Source: an uncultured Collinsella sp. (GTDB taxonomy: Bacteria > Actinomycetota > Coriobacteriia > Coriobacteriales > Coriobacteriaceae). Taken from it: a stretch of DNA of 6,219 bases. The stretch covers positions 1 through 6,219 of the forward strand of contig CABUBS010000126.1 in NCBI GenBank assembly GCA_902489855.1, read 5' to 3'. The position numbers and the translations under genes are program-made. The first letter of the stretch is position 1. Each line of letters opens with the position of its first letter. Shown one piece after another: positions 1-5,614 of this stretch. The notes below the pieces were generated by a model, which worked only from the letters and a program-made list of their open reading frames with translations, was not told where the DNA came from and did no database searches.

Positions 1-8
1 GGCGACGC

Positions 9-1115
9 TTATGGGGCCCGCGACCATAGACTGATGAGACCGGCCATGTAGAGGGACTCGGCGATGCGCATCGTACGCGCAGGCGAGATGCCCTCGGCCG
101 CGGCGGCAGCCTGCAGCGAGGTGGTCGCAAACGGCGTGGGCGGCTGCTGCTTGCGCGAGCGTTTGGTCACCGCGGCGACGGTTGCCGTCGTAGCGCCGTC
201 AACGTGGCCGTACGCCGTCTCGGCAGCATCCTTGTCGGTAAAACGCGCCGTCTTGTGCGCAATCTTAAAGCGGTCATCCTCGGCGGCGCCCTGCGCGGCA
301 CCCATGCCGCGGATCTGCCAATAGTCCTCGGGCACAAACGCCATGCGCTCGCGCTCGCGCTCGACCACCAGGGCGAGCGTCGGCGTCTGCACGCGGCCGG
401 CAGAGCGCACGTTACCAAAGCCGCCAAACTTGGCGAGCGTCAGGTAACGTGTGAGCACCGCACCCCAAATGAGGTCGATGTGCTGGCGGCTCTCGCCGGC
501 GTCGGCCAGGTTCTGGTCGAGCGAGACGAGGTTATCGAAGGCCTGCGTGATTTCGGCCTTGGTAAACGAAGAATACTGGGCGCGGGCGACCGGCAGGTCC
601 GGCGCAACCTCGCGCACCTTGTTGAGAGCGTCCGAGCCGATCAGCTCGCCCTCACGGTCGAAGTCCGTGGCGATGATGACGCTGTCGGACTTTTTAGCGA
701 GGTTCTTGAGCGAACGAATGAGCTCCTTCTCGGCCGGTAGCTTAATGACGGGCGCCCAGGTGAGGTAAGGCAGGCTCTCGAGCTTCCAGCCCTTGATGGA
801 AATGCCATCGGCAAGGAACGGTTTACGCTTGGTGTCGTAGGGCGGACGCGCCAGGCCATCGGGCATGTCGGCCGGCAGCATCTCGCCGTCCTCGGTGACC
901 GAATACCATCCCAGCTTTTTATCGAACAGCACGCTGTCGCAAAAATCGGGCGCAAGGATGTGACCGGCAAGGCCGATCGTCACGCACTCCTCGCCCTTCC
1001 ACTCAAAACGATAGATGGCGGTGTTGTACACCTTGTCCTTTTTGGGCTTACCCGTGGACAGCCGCTCGGCGATCTGACGCGCGGCGTCGTTTTTCTCGGC
1101 GATGATGAGCTTCAA
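9..1115 (-). CDS. Type IA DNA topoisomerase, N-terminal part (frame ends before the catalytic Tyr)
   Basis: Type IA topoisomerases cut one DNA strand through a tyrosine and pass the other strand to relax negative supercoils or decatenate DNA. The 368 residues visible match the family: a Toprim start with Glu7 (LIIAEK), the acidic triad in TDFDREGELIG (D151, D153, E155), the SAGRVQTPTLALVVERE block near 238-254, and the PFATTSLQ block near 328-335. The N-terminus resembles the archaeal-type TopA/topoisomerase III branch more than E. coli TopA; that is judgement, not a search. The start is TTG at 1115, preceded by AGGAG (1122-1126) with a 6-nt spacer. The family continues after AGLIS with a YxRTD motif carrying the catalytic Tyr (expected residue 363). 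Here the frame instead reads LWSRAP and stops at 9-11. The last ~30 bases are therefore either a break in the gene, a frameshift or a faulty sequence end. The gene lies 54 bp behind hypB. Confidence 0.85.
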   Translation of the reverse strand: MKLIIAEKNDAARQIAERLSTGKPKKDKVYNTAIYRFEWKGEECVTIGLAGHILAPDFCDSVLFDKKLGWYSVTEDGEMLPADMPDGLARPPYDTKRKPFLADGISIKGWKLESLPYLTWAPVIKLPAEKELIRSLKNLAKKSDSVIIATDFDREGELIGSDALNKVREVAPDLPVARAQYSSFTKAEITQAFDNLVSLDQNLADAGESRQHIDLIWGAVLTRYLTLAKFGGFGNVRSAGRVQTPTLALVVERERERMAFVPEDYWQIRGMGAAQGAAEDDRFKIAHKTARFTDKDAAETAYGHVDGATTATVAAVTKRSRKQQPPTPFATTSLQAAAAAEGISPARTMRIAESLYMAGLISLWSRAP

Positions 1116-1121
1116 AAGAGG

Positions 1122-1126
1122 CTCCT
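1122..1126 (-). promoter_or_regulatory. Ribosome-binding site deciding the TTG start of the topoisomerase
   Basis: On the minus strand AGGAG is followed by CCTCTT and then TTG AAG CTC ATC. This places the conserved MKLIIAEK N-terminus exactly at the TTG. No ATG or GTG nearby fits both the spacing and the family alignment. Confidence 0.7.
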
Positions 1127-1169
1127 ATCTCGTATCTCTGCGGCTACGCCCGCCCGTATGGCGGCCGAC

Positions 1170-1853
1170 TTACGCCCTTGCTTGCTCAATCTGCCCGATG
1201 AGCCAATCGCACCAGGCATCCATGCCCTCGCCCTTGCGCGCGCTCACGGCAAACCGCGGCGCCTGCGGATTGAGGTCATCGAGTGTCTTAGTATACCTAT
1301 CCATGTCAAAATCGAAAGCCGGAGCCACGTCGACCTTGTTGAGCAGCTGCGCGCCGGCGTGTTGGAAGATGCCCGGGTACTTGACGGGCTTGTCGTCGCC
1401 CTCGGGCACCGAGAGAATCATAATGGACAGGTTTTCACCCAGGTCAAAGTCGACCGGGCAGACCAAGTTGCCCACGTTTTCGATAAAGATGACGTCGATG
1501 TTTTCCAGACCCACCGCCTGGTCGAAGGCGTCAACGGCCTCCATGATCATGTTGCCCTCGAGGTGGCACAGGCCGCCCGTGTTGATCTGGATGGCGGGCA
1601 TGCCGGCTTCCTTCATGGTGATGGCGTCGACGTCCGAGGCGATATCGCCCTCGATGACGGCGCAACGCAGGCCGGCCTTGTCGCGCAGGCGCTCGTTGGT
1701 GCCCAAAATCGTGGTGGTCTTGCCCGAACCGGGGCTCGACAAGACGTTAATCACATAGGTGTTTGTCTCTTTAAATCGCTGACGCAGCTGATCTGCCAGG
1801 CGCTCATTGCGCGACAGAATCGGCGACGCGATATCAATCGTTTTCTCAGCCAT
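1170..1853 (-). CDS. hypB: Hydrogenase nickel incorporation GTPase HypB
   Basis: HypB is the cytoplasmic GTPase that works with HypA to insert nickel into the large subunit of [NiFe]-hydrogenases. In some bacteria the pair also supplies urease. In the 227-residue protein I see the P-loop SSPGSGKTT (39-47), the switch region IEGDIASDVDA (68-78), the nickel-binding Cys-His pair in GGLCHLEGNM (C96, H97), the second metal-site Cys in ENVGNLVCP (C132), the guanine-specificity motif NKVD (172-175) and SARKGEG (204-210). The N-terminal CxxCGC high-affinity nickel site of E. coli HypB and the His-rich stretch of other HypBs are both absent. The reading frame is open back to a GTG at 1862, but that codon overlaps the Shine-Dalgarno sequence AAGGAG, so the ATG at 1853 is the better start. 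The gene lies 55 bp behind hypA, with the topoisomerase following. Confidence 0.97.
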   Translation of the reverse strand: MAEKTIDIASPILSRNERLADQLRQRFKETNTYVINVLSSPGSGKTTTILGTNERLRDKAGLRCAVIEGDIASDVDAITMKEAGMPAIQINTGGLCHLEGNMIMEAVDAFDQAVGLENIDVIFIENVGNLVCPVDFDLGENLSIMILSVPEGDDKPVKYPGIFQHAGAQLLNKVDVAPAFDFDMDRYTKTLDDLNPQAPRFAVSARKGEGMDAWCDWLIGQIEQARA

Positions 1854-1861
1854 ACTCGGCA

Positions 1862-1867
1862 CTCCTT
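1862..1867 (-). promoter_or_regulatory. Ribosome-binding site deciding the hypB start
   Basis: AAGGAG on the minus strand is followed by an 8-nt spacer (TGCCGAGT) and the ATG at 1853. An upstream in-frame GTG overlaps this site and cannot use it, so the shorter protein is preferred. Confidence 0.75.
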
Positions 1868-1908
1868 AACTTCTAACATTTATACCCCGTCCCCAGGTGG
1901 CTGGCGGG

Positions 1909-2265
1909 CTAATCGTCAGGGGTTTCGATTTCTATACTGGCGATGTCGAGCTCACGGCCGTGCAGCAAGCGCACGTTGGCGCCGCCACAGTGGGGGCAGC
2001 GGCAATGGAAACGGTCGTGCTCAAAGACCTCGCCGCAGTCCAAACACTCACTTTGTGGATGGACTTCCTCCACGGCAAGCTCGCAGCCGCGCGTAAGCGG
2101 ATCCTCGTCGCGAAACGTCTCCCATGCAAAGTCGAGCGCCTCGCGCACGACCTCGGTCATATCCCCGATACGCAGCGTAACCAAAACGGCGCGCGAGGCC
2201 CCCGCCCCACGCGCCGCGCGAATCACTGTATCGAGTATGCCGTTGACAATGCCAACCTCGTGCAT
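1909..2265 (-). CDS. hypA: Hydrogenase maturation nickel metallochaperone HypA
   Basis: HypA is a small nickel- and zinc-binding protein that partners HypB in nickel delivery to [NiFe]-hydrogenase. The 118-residue protein has the usual family length. It begins with the invariant Met-His-Glu (MHEVGI), whose His2 and backbone nitrogens bind nickel. A zinc ribbon follows, with CLDC (C74, C77) and CPHC (C90, C93), plus an extra Cys88. The ATG lies 6 nt after the tatC stop codon. Its Shine-Dalgarno sequence, GAGGAG, is the last two Glu codons of tatC, which points to translational coupling with tatC. hypB follows after 55 bp. hypC, hypD, hypE, hypF and the hydrogenase structural genes are not in the window. 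Confidence 0.97.
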   Translation of the reverse strand: MHEVGIVNGILDTVIRAARGAGASRAVLVTLRIGDMTEVVREALDFAWETFRDEDPLTRGCELAVEEVHPQSECLDCGEVFEHDRFHCRCPHCGGANVRLLHGRELDIASIEIETPDD

Positions 2266-2271
2266 ACCGAT

Positions 2272-3066
2272 TTACTCCTCGCTGTCCTCTTCGTCGTCCG
2301 AAAACAGGTCCAGACGGCTCACAAACAAGCCCTCCTTGCCCTCGCGCGCGGTAATGACCACGCGAGCGATGGCGAGCGAAATCTCGTAGAGCGAGAGCAG
2401 GGCGCCATACATGAGGCCCAGCGTAACGGGCGAGCCGTCGGGCGTAATCACAGCCGAGCCCACGAGCAGGCCAACGTATACGTAACGCCAGGCGCTGCGG
2501 AAGGCCGCGTAGGAAACGATGTGGAAGACGGACAGGTAGAAGATGATGAGCGGCAACTCAAACGCCACACCAAAGCCGATCATAAAGAGCAGCTCCATGT
2601 TGACGTAGTTCTCCAAATCGGGCAGTGCCGTGGCAACGGCCGAGGTCTCGCCGATGAGCCACTCAAAGCCCGCCGGGATGATAATGAAATAGCAGAAGAT
2701 GGCGCCCAGGAAGAACAGCACCGTCGAGGCGAGCACCGTGGGCACGACCCATTTGCGCTCGTTGGGACGCAGTGCCGGCAGGAAAAACGCCAAGATCTGC
2801 CAGATGATCATGGGCGTGCACATGACAACGGCCATCTTGATGGCCAGCGAAAAGCGCAGACCAAAGCCGCCGAGCGTGGTGGTGATGTAAAACTTACCGT
2901 CCGGCACAAAGGAGCGGATGGGGTCTTCCAGGATATCGAGTACCACGGGCGTGGCGAAATACAGCACGATGGCGGCGGCAAAGACTGACACAACCACGAT
3001 GGTCAGGCGGCGACGGAGCTCTCCCAGGTGATCGAAGAGCGGCATACGCGCAGGTCCGATAGGCAT
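2272..3066 (-). CDS. tatC: Sec-independent (twin-arginine) translocase subunit TatC
   Basis: TatC is the membrane receptor that recognises the twin-arginine signal peptide and nucleates the Tat pore, which exports folded proteins across the cytoplasmic membrane. The 264-residue protein has the family's usual length and six hydrophobic segments, at about 21-46, 74-97, 108-131, 158-181, 194-208 and 212-238. Conserved motifs are visible: HLGELRRRL (13-21) in the N-terminal cytoplasmic region, FLPALRPNERK (95-105) with signal-peptide-binding Glu103, GFGVAFELP (164-172) with Glu170, and SAVITPDGSP (204-213). The tail ends in an acidic run (DDEEDSEE). The chosen ATG at 3066 overlaps the tatA stop (TAATG) and has GGGAGG 9 nt upstream. 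An internal Met8 is possible but has only a weak site. The gene sits in the tatA-tatC-hypA-hypB operon. Confidence 0.97.
   Translation of the reverse strand: MPIGPARMPLFDHLGELRRRLTIVVVSVFAAAIVLYFATPVVLDILEDPIRSFVPDGKFYITTTLGGFGLRFSLAIKMAVVMCTPMIIWQILAFFLPALRPNERKWVVPTVLASTVLFFLGAIFCYFIIIPAGFEWLIGETSAVATALPDLENYVNMELLFMIGFGVAFELPLIIFYLSVFHIVSYAAFRSAWRYVYVGLLVGSAVITPDGSPVTLGLMYGALLSLYEISLAIARVVITAREGKEGLFVSRLDLFSDDEEDSEE
2275..2280 (-). promoter_or_regulatory. hypA ribosome-binding site embedded in the tatC 3' end
   Basis: The final two codons of tatC (GAG GAG) followed by TAA and ATCGGT stand immediately before the hypA ATG. They give a GAGGAG Shine-Dalgarno with a 9-nt spacer. Ribosomes finishing tatC would be positioned to start hypA. 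Confidence 0.7.
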
Positions 3067-3641
3067 TACTCATCGCCTCCCTTCGGGGCATCGGCGGCAG
3101 CGGCGTCGTCCTCGGCCTCGAGCTCGCGAGCGAGCTGGTCGACGACGGCCTTGCGCTTGCGGGGACGACGGGCGTAGAGGTCAGCCGTCGTGGGCTCTGC
3201 CGGCTCGGGCTCTGCAGCAGGCTCGGGCTCGACGACAGGCTCGGCGGCAGCGGCAGGCTCGGCGCCCTCGGCCTCGGACTCCTCAGCAGCACCCTCGCCC
3301 TCGGCGGCACCCTCGCTCGCAGCCTTCTCGGCAGCAAGGCGGGCACGGCGCTCGGCAAAGGTCTCCTTCTTGGCGGGCGCTGCCGTCTCGACGGCATCCT
3401 CGTCTGCATCGGAATCGTCATCGACGGCAGCCTTCCTGGGCTTGACCGGGGCCGACGCGGCCTCGCTCACCGGATCGATTATCTCGGACTGAACAACGGC
3501 CGTCATCTTTTCCTGCGTCTCGCGGAACTGACGGATGGCACGGCCGATCGTGCGGCCCATCTGTGGGAGCTTATCCGGGCCAAACAGCAAAAAGCCGAAG
3601 ACCACGATGATCGCGAGCTCACCCTCTCCAATACCAAACAC
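3066..3641 (-). CDS. tatA: Twin-arginine translocase pore subunit, TatA/TatB-like, with long acidic tail
   Basis: TatA proteins oligomerise at TatC to let folded Tat substrates cross the membrane. From the GTG at 3641 the protein has 191 residues and starts MFGIGEGEL, the typical family N-terminus. A single membrane helix spans about 9-20, followed by the hinge FGPDKLP (20-26) and an amphipathic helix (about 27-45). GTG is preferred because GGAGG stands 5 nt upstream; the frame stays open to 3686 but nothing there fits the family. Glu8 in the helix is typical of TatB, whereas E. coli TatA has Gln8. The length is also TatB-like, since TatA proteins are usually 60-100 residues. Residues from about 55 onward form a low-complexity Ala/Glu/Pro tail with EPEPAAEPEP-type repeats and a basic patch, RRPRKRK, near 157-163. 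No second tatA/tatB is in the window, so one protein may do both jobs. It overlaps tatC by one base. Confidence 0.9.
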   Translation of the reverse strand: MFGIGEGELAIIVVFGFLLFGPDKLPQMGRTIGRAIRQFRETQEKMTAVVQSEIIDPVSEAASAPVKPRKAAVDDDSDADEDAVETAAPAKKETFAERRARLAAEKAASEGAAEGEGAAEESEAEGAEPAAAAEPVVEPEPAAEPEPAEPTTADLYARRPRKRKAVVDQLARELEAEDDAAAADAPKGGDE

Positions 3642-3646
3642 ACATA

Positions 3647-3651
3647 CCTCC
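3647..3651 (-). promoter_or_regulatory. Ribosome-binding site deciding the tatA GTG start
   Basis: GGAGG followed by TATGT and then GTG TTT GGT ATT gives the canonical MFGIG start. An ATG in the spacer is out of frame with tatA. Confidence 0.75.
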
Positions 3652-3653
3652 AA

Positions 3654-3673
3654 GGCTCGATGTGAGTCGAGCC
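3654..3673 (-). promoter_or_regulatory. Perfect 7-bp inverted repeat in the tatA leader
   Basis: The arms GGCTCGA and TCGAGCC are separated by 6 nt. In the tatA mRNA this hairpin would lie just 2 nt upstream of the Shine-Dalgarno GGAGG. It could be an operator for a dimeric regulator or an RNA hairpin that affects access of ribosomes. The symmetry is directly visible; its function is inference. Confidence 0.5.
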
Positions 3674-3716
3674 CGCACCGCGCCATTCGGCCGGAACTCG
3701 TCTAATCATTCGGTCA

Positions 3717-3722
3717 AGTATA
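3717..3722 (-). promoter_or_regulatory. Possible -10 element of the tat-hyp operon promoter
   Basis: TATACT on the minus strand matches the sigma-70-type -10 consensus at five of six positions and lies 75 nt before the tatA start. No good -35 hexamer lies 16-18 bp upstream; that position falls inside an inverted repeat. The same CTATACTT octamer occurs upstream of the aminotransferase gene. Confidence 0.4.
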
Positions 3723-3750
3723 GCGCCCGGACGCCAAAACGTCCGAGCGC
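3723..3750 (-). other. GC-rich 11-bp inverted repeat between the STAS gene and tatA
   Basis: As RNA on the minus strand, GCGC-U-CGGACG pairs with CGUCCG-G-GCGC around a UUUUGG loop, giving 11 bp with one U-G wobble. No U-tract follows (UAUACUU), so a standard intrinsic terminator is doubtful. The repeat ends directly at the possible -10 box and covers the -35 position, so an operator role is equally plausible. Confidence 0.45.
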
Positions 3751-3761
3751 ATCACAAACAT

Positions 3762-3790
3762 ATGCCAAACGGCATGCCCTTTTGGGGGCA
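3762..3790 (-). terminator. Two tandem short hairpins after the STAS gene (weak terminator candidate)
   Basis: Immediately after the STAS stop codon the minus strand reads TGCCC-CCAAAA-GGGCA and then ATGCC-GTTT-GGCAT, two 5-bp stems that share two bases. The following UAUGUUUGU is only mildly U-rich. They may slow or end transcription of the STAS gene. Confidence 0.35.
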
Positions 3791-3794
3791 AAGA

Positions 3795-4109
3795 TTATGC
3801 AGCGGTGATCGAAATCTCCTGGTCGACACCCAACAGCTGGACCACGCGCATCACCGGGGGCTGCACATTGGTGCAGCTAAAGCGCTTGCCGTGGTCGAAC
3901 GCGTGGTGCGCGGCGCCCACGAGCACGCCAATGCCCGTCGAATCGATGTAGCTCACCTGGGCAAAATCGAGCTCAACGGCCTCAGTAGGCTGCTCGAGCG
4001 CCAGGCCGATGGCATTGCGCAGGCTATCGGCGTTAGAGATGTCGATCTCGCCGGTTACCTTAATGGTGTAGAGCTCTGGCGTGGGGTTGGTGGAAATACC
4101 CAAATCCAT
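3795..4109 (-). CDS. STAS-domain anti-sigma factor antagonist (SpoIIAA/RsbV-like)
   Basis: This 104-residue protein is a single STAS domain of the SpoIIAA/RsbV type. Such proteins, when unphosphorylated, bind a serine-kinase anti-sigma factor and free its sigma factor; phosphorylation of one serine switches them off. The signature YIDSTGIGVLVGA (54-66) carries the expected phospho-acceptor Ser57 after Asp56. The N-terminal strand-helix pattern YTIKVTGEIDISNADSLRNAI is typical as well. The ATG at 4109 has AAAGGAG 7 nt upstream. The gene starts 51 bp after the aminotransferase and may be co-transcribed with it. No partner kinase (RsbW/SpoIIAB), PP2C phosphatase or sigma factor gene lies in the window, so its target is unknown. 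A general STAS scaffold role outside sigma control cannot be excluded. Confidence 0.9.
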   Translation of the reverse strand: MDLGISTNPTPELYTIKVTGEIDISNADSLRNAIGLALEQPTEAVELDFAQVSYIDSTGIGVLVGAAHHAFDHGKRFSCTNVQPPVMRVVQLLGVDQEISITAA

Positions 4110-4160
4110 GTATATGCTCCTTTACGTATCGAAAGTGCGGATAGTACGGGAAGCCGCGCG

Positions 4161-5465
4161 TTAGGCGCGCTCGGCACGCGCAAGCTCGGCAGCGACGAGC
4201 TTAACGGCCAGCACCAGCACATCGAGCGCGGCCTCCAGGTCCTCGACCGTGGGATAGCTCGGCGCGATGCGGATGTTGGTATCGCGCGGGTCCTTGCCAT
4301 AGGGCCAGGTAGCACCGGCCGGCGTGAGCTTGACGCCCAGGTCGGCGCAAAGCGCAGCAACCTTCTGGGCCGAGCCCTCGGGACCATCGAAGCTTACAAA
4401 GTAGCCGCCGCGGGGGTGCGTCCAGGTGGCGCAGCCCGTATCGCCCAAGCCCTCGGTAAGCTTGCGCTCAACGGCCTCAAAGCGCGGGCGCAAGAACTCG
4501 GCATGCTTTTTCATGTGCTCCTTGACCGCCTCGATGGTGGGAAGGAAACGCACGTGGCGCAGCTGGTTGAGCTTATCGGCGCTGATAAGGCCAGCCTTCA
4601 GGCGCTTGGAGAACTCGGCGATGACCGCGGGGCTCGCACCGATAAAGCCGATACCGGCACCCGGGAAGGTGATCTTGGACGTCGAGGCAAAGGCAACCAC
4701 GCGGTCCTCGGTGCCCGCCGTGCGAGCGAGGTCAAAGATGTTTGCGAGCTCGTCGGTCTCGTCGTACAGGTCGTGCACGCAGTAGGCGTTGTCCCAGAAG
4801 ATGCGGAAATCGGGCGCGGCCGTGGGCATCTCGACCAGGCGGCGCACAGTGTCCTCGCTAAAGGTGATGCCCGTGGGGTTGGAATACTTGGGCACGCACC
4901 AGATACCCTTGATGGAGTCGTCAGCGGCAACGAGGCGCTCGACCTCGTCCATGTCGGGACCGTTGTCGGTCATCGCGACGGGGACGTTCTCGATACCCAG
5001 ATCGGCGGTGATGCCAAAGTGGCGGTCGTAGCCGGGAACCGGGCACAGGAACTTGACCTTCTTGCCGTCGTGCGCGGCCTCGTAAGCCTCCCAAGGGTCG
5101 CTACCACATGAGCCGCAACGCCAGAACATACCGGCGATATCGTGCTCGATCAGCAAGCTCGACGAGCCCAGCACGAGCGTCTGCTCAGCGGGGCAACCCA
5201 GGAACTCCCCCGCTAGCTTGCGTGCCGAGGGAATGCCCTCAAAGCAGCCGTAGTTGGAGCAGTCGACGTTGCCATCGTGCAGATCGGCATCGGCATTGAG
5301 GATATCGAGCATGGGGCGCGAGATGTCCACCTGGGCGGGCGATGGCTTGCCGCGGGCCATATCGAGCGCCAGGCCCTTGGCCTTGACCTCGGAGACCTCG
5401 GCCTTGAGCGCCTCGATGGCGGCATCGAGTTCGGTGGTTTCCATCTTCTGGTAGATCGTCTGCAT
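4161..5465 (-). CDS. PLP-dependent aminotransferase, class I/II fold (aspartate aminotransferase-like, subgroup Ic type)
   Basis: This cytoplasmic fold-type I enzyme is likely to transfer amino groups between an amino acid such as aspartate and 2-oxoglutarate. The 434-residue protein shows the full active site: SNPTG (195-199), FWDNAY (223-228) with Asp225 for the pyridine nitrogen and Tyr228, STSK (261-264) with the PLP-binding Lys264, and NIRIAPSYP (397-405) with Arg399 for the substrate carboxylate. The stretches MARGKPSP (36-43) and KFLCPVPGYDRHF (138-150) recall the subgroup Ic aspartate aminotransferases known from Corynebacterium AspT. That assignment is from memory of the family; the exact substrate is not proven. 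An unusual CGSCG (117-121) lies near Trp115. The start ATG at 5465 has AAAGG 8 nt upstream; Met8 is a weaker alternative. A TATACT box lies 41 nt upstream. The STAS gene follows after 51 bp. Confidence 0.92.
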   Translation of the reverse strand: MQTIYQKMETTELDAAIEALKAEVSEVKAKGLALDMARGKPSPAQVDISRPMLDILNADADLHDGNVDCSNYGCFEGIPSARKLAGEFLGCPAEQTLVLGSSSLLIEHDIAGMFWRCGSCGSDPWEAYEAAHDGKKVKFLCPVPGYDRHFGITADLGIENVPVAMTDNGPDMDEVERLVAADDSIKGIWCVPKYSNPTGITFSEDTVRRLVEMPTAAPDFRIFWDNAYCVHDLYDETDELANIFDLARTAGTEDRVVAFASTSKITFPGAGIGFIGASPAVIAEFSKRLKAGLISADKLNQLRHVRFLPTIEAVKEHMKKHAEFLRPRFEAVERKLTEGLGDTGCATWTHPRGGYFVSFDGPEGSAQKVAALCADLGVKLTPAGATWPYGKDPRDTNIRIAPSYPTVEDLEAALDVLVLAVKLVAAELARAERA

Positions 5466-5506
5466 GGATGCGACCTTTCACGAAGCGGTACGTTGCAATT
5501 CTTCTA

Positions 5507-5512
5507 AGTATA
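5507..5512 (-). promoter_or_regulatory. Possible -10 element of the aminotransferase promoter
   Basis: TATACT on the minus strand lies 41 nt before the aminotransferase ATG, within the octamer CTATACTT that also precedes tatA. No convincing -35 hexamer is seen at 16-18 bp. The 149-bp gap from 5466 to 5614 must also hold the promoter for the divergent small gene, but I cannot place that one. Confidence 0.4.
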
Positions 5513-5603
5513 GACCGCCACCGTCGCAACGTTATGAAGCCGTGATAGATTAAGTCCATCGCAATGAATTACGAATCGCCGCGCATGCCGGCGTGGAGCG
5601 CCC

Positions 5604-5610
5604 AAGGAGG
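5604..5610 (+). promoter_or_regulatory. Strong ribosome-binding site of the small acidic protein
   Basis: AAGGAGG followed by CACT and ATG is the strongest Shine-Dalgarno match in the window. It is the main reason for believing the small gene and for choosing its start. Confidence 0.75.
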
Positions 5611-5614
5611 CACT

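Noticed and set aside
1..30. Shared GC-rich word CGCGGGCCC near both ends of the window, considered as a terminal repeat
   Set aside because: The match is only 9 bases of GC-rich, partly palindromic sequence, which is expected by chance.
1854..1908. TATAAA on the minus strand between hypA and hypB as an internal promoter
   Set aside because: No -35 element stands at a proper distance, and the genes are close enough to share one transcript. Kept only as a possibility.
960..2988. Two long plus-strand open frames (960-2096 and 1897-2988)
   Set aside because: They lie opposite the topoisomerase, hypB, hypA and tatC. They are rich in His, Arg and Gln with no domain, as expected for complementary-strand shadows.
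3185..3330. Short tandem GCTCGGGC/GGCAGC-like DNA repeats, considered as a CRISPR or satellite array
   Set aside because: They are codon-level repeats for Ala, Glu and Pro within the TatA tail, without spacers or regular unit length.
3190..3492. Ser/Ala/Gly-rich plus-strand frame
   Set aside because: It is the complement of the repetitive Ala/Glu/Pro tail of TatA and has low complexity only for that reason.
4156..4170. GCGCG/CGCGC stem at the aminotransferase stop as a terminator
   Set aside because: The stem is only 5 bp, contains the stop codon in its loop and has no following U-tract.
3762..5111. 449-codon plus-strand open frame
   Set aside because: It is antisense to the STAS and aminotransferase genes, which both show clear family motifs and ribosome-binding sites. 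Its translation has no recognisable domain; long antisense frames are common in GC-rich DNA.
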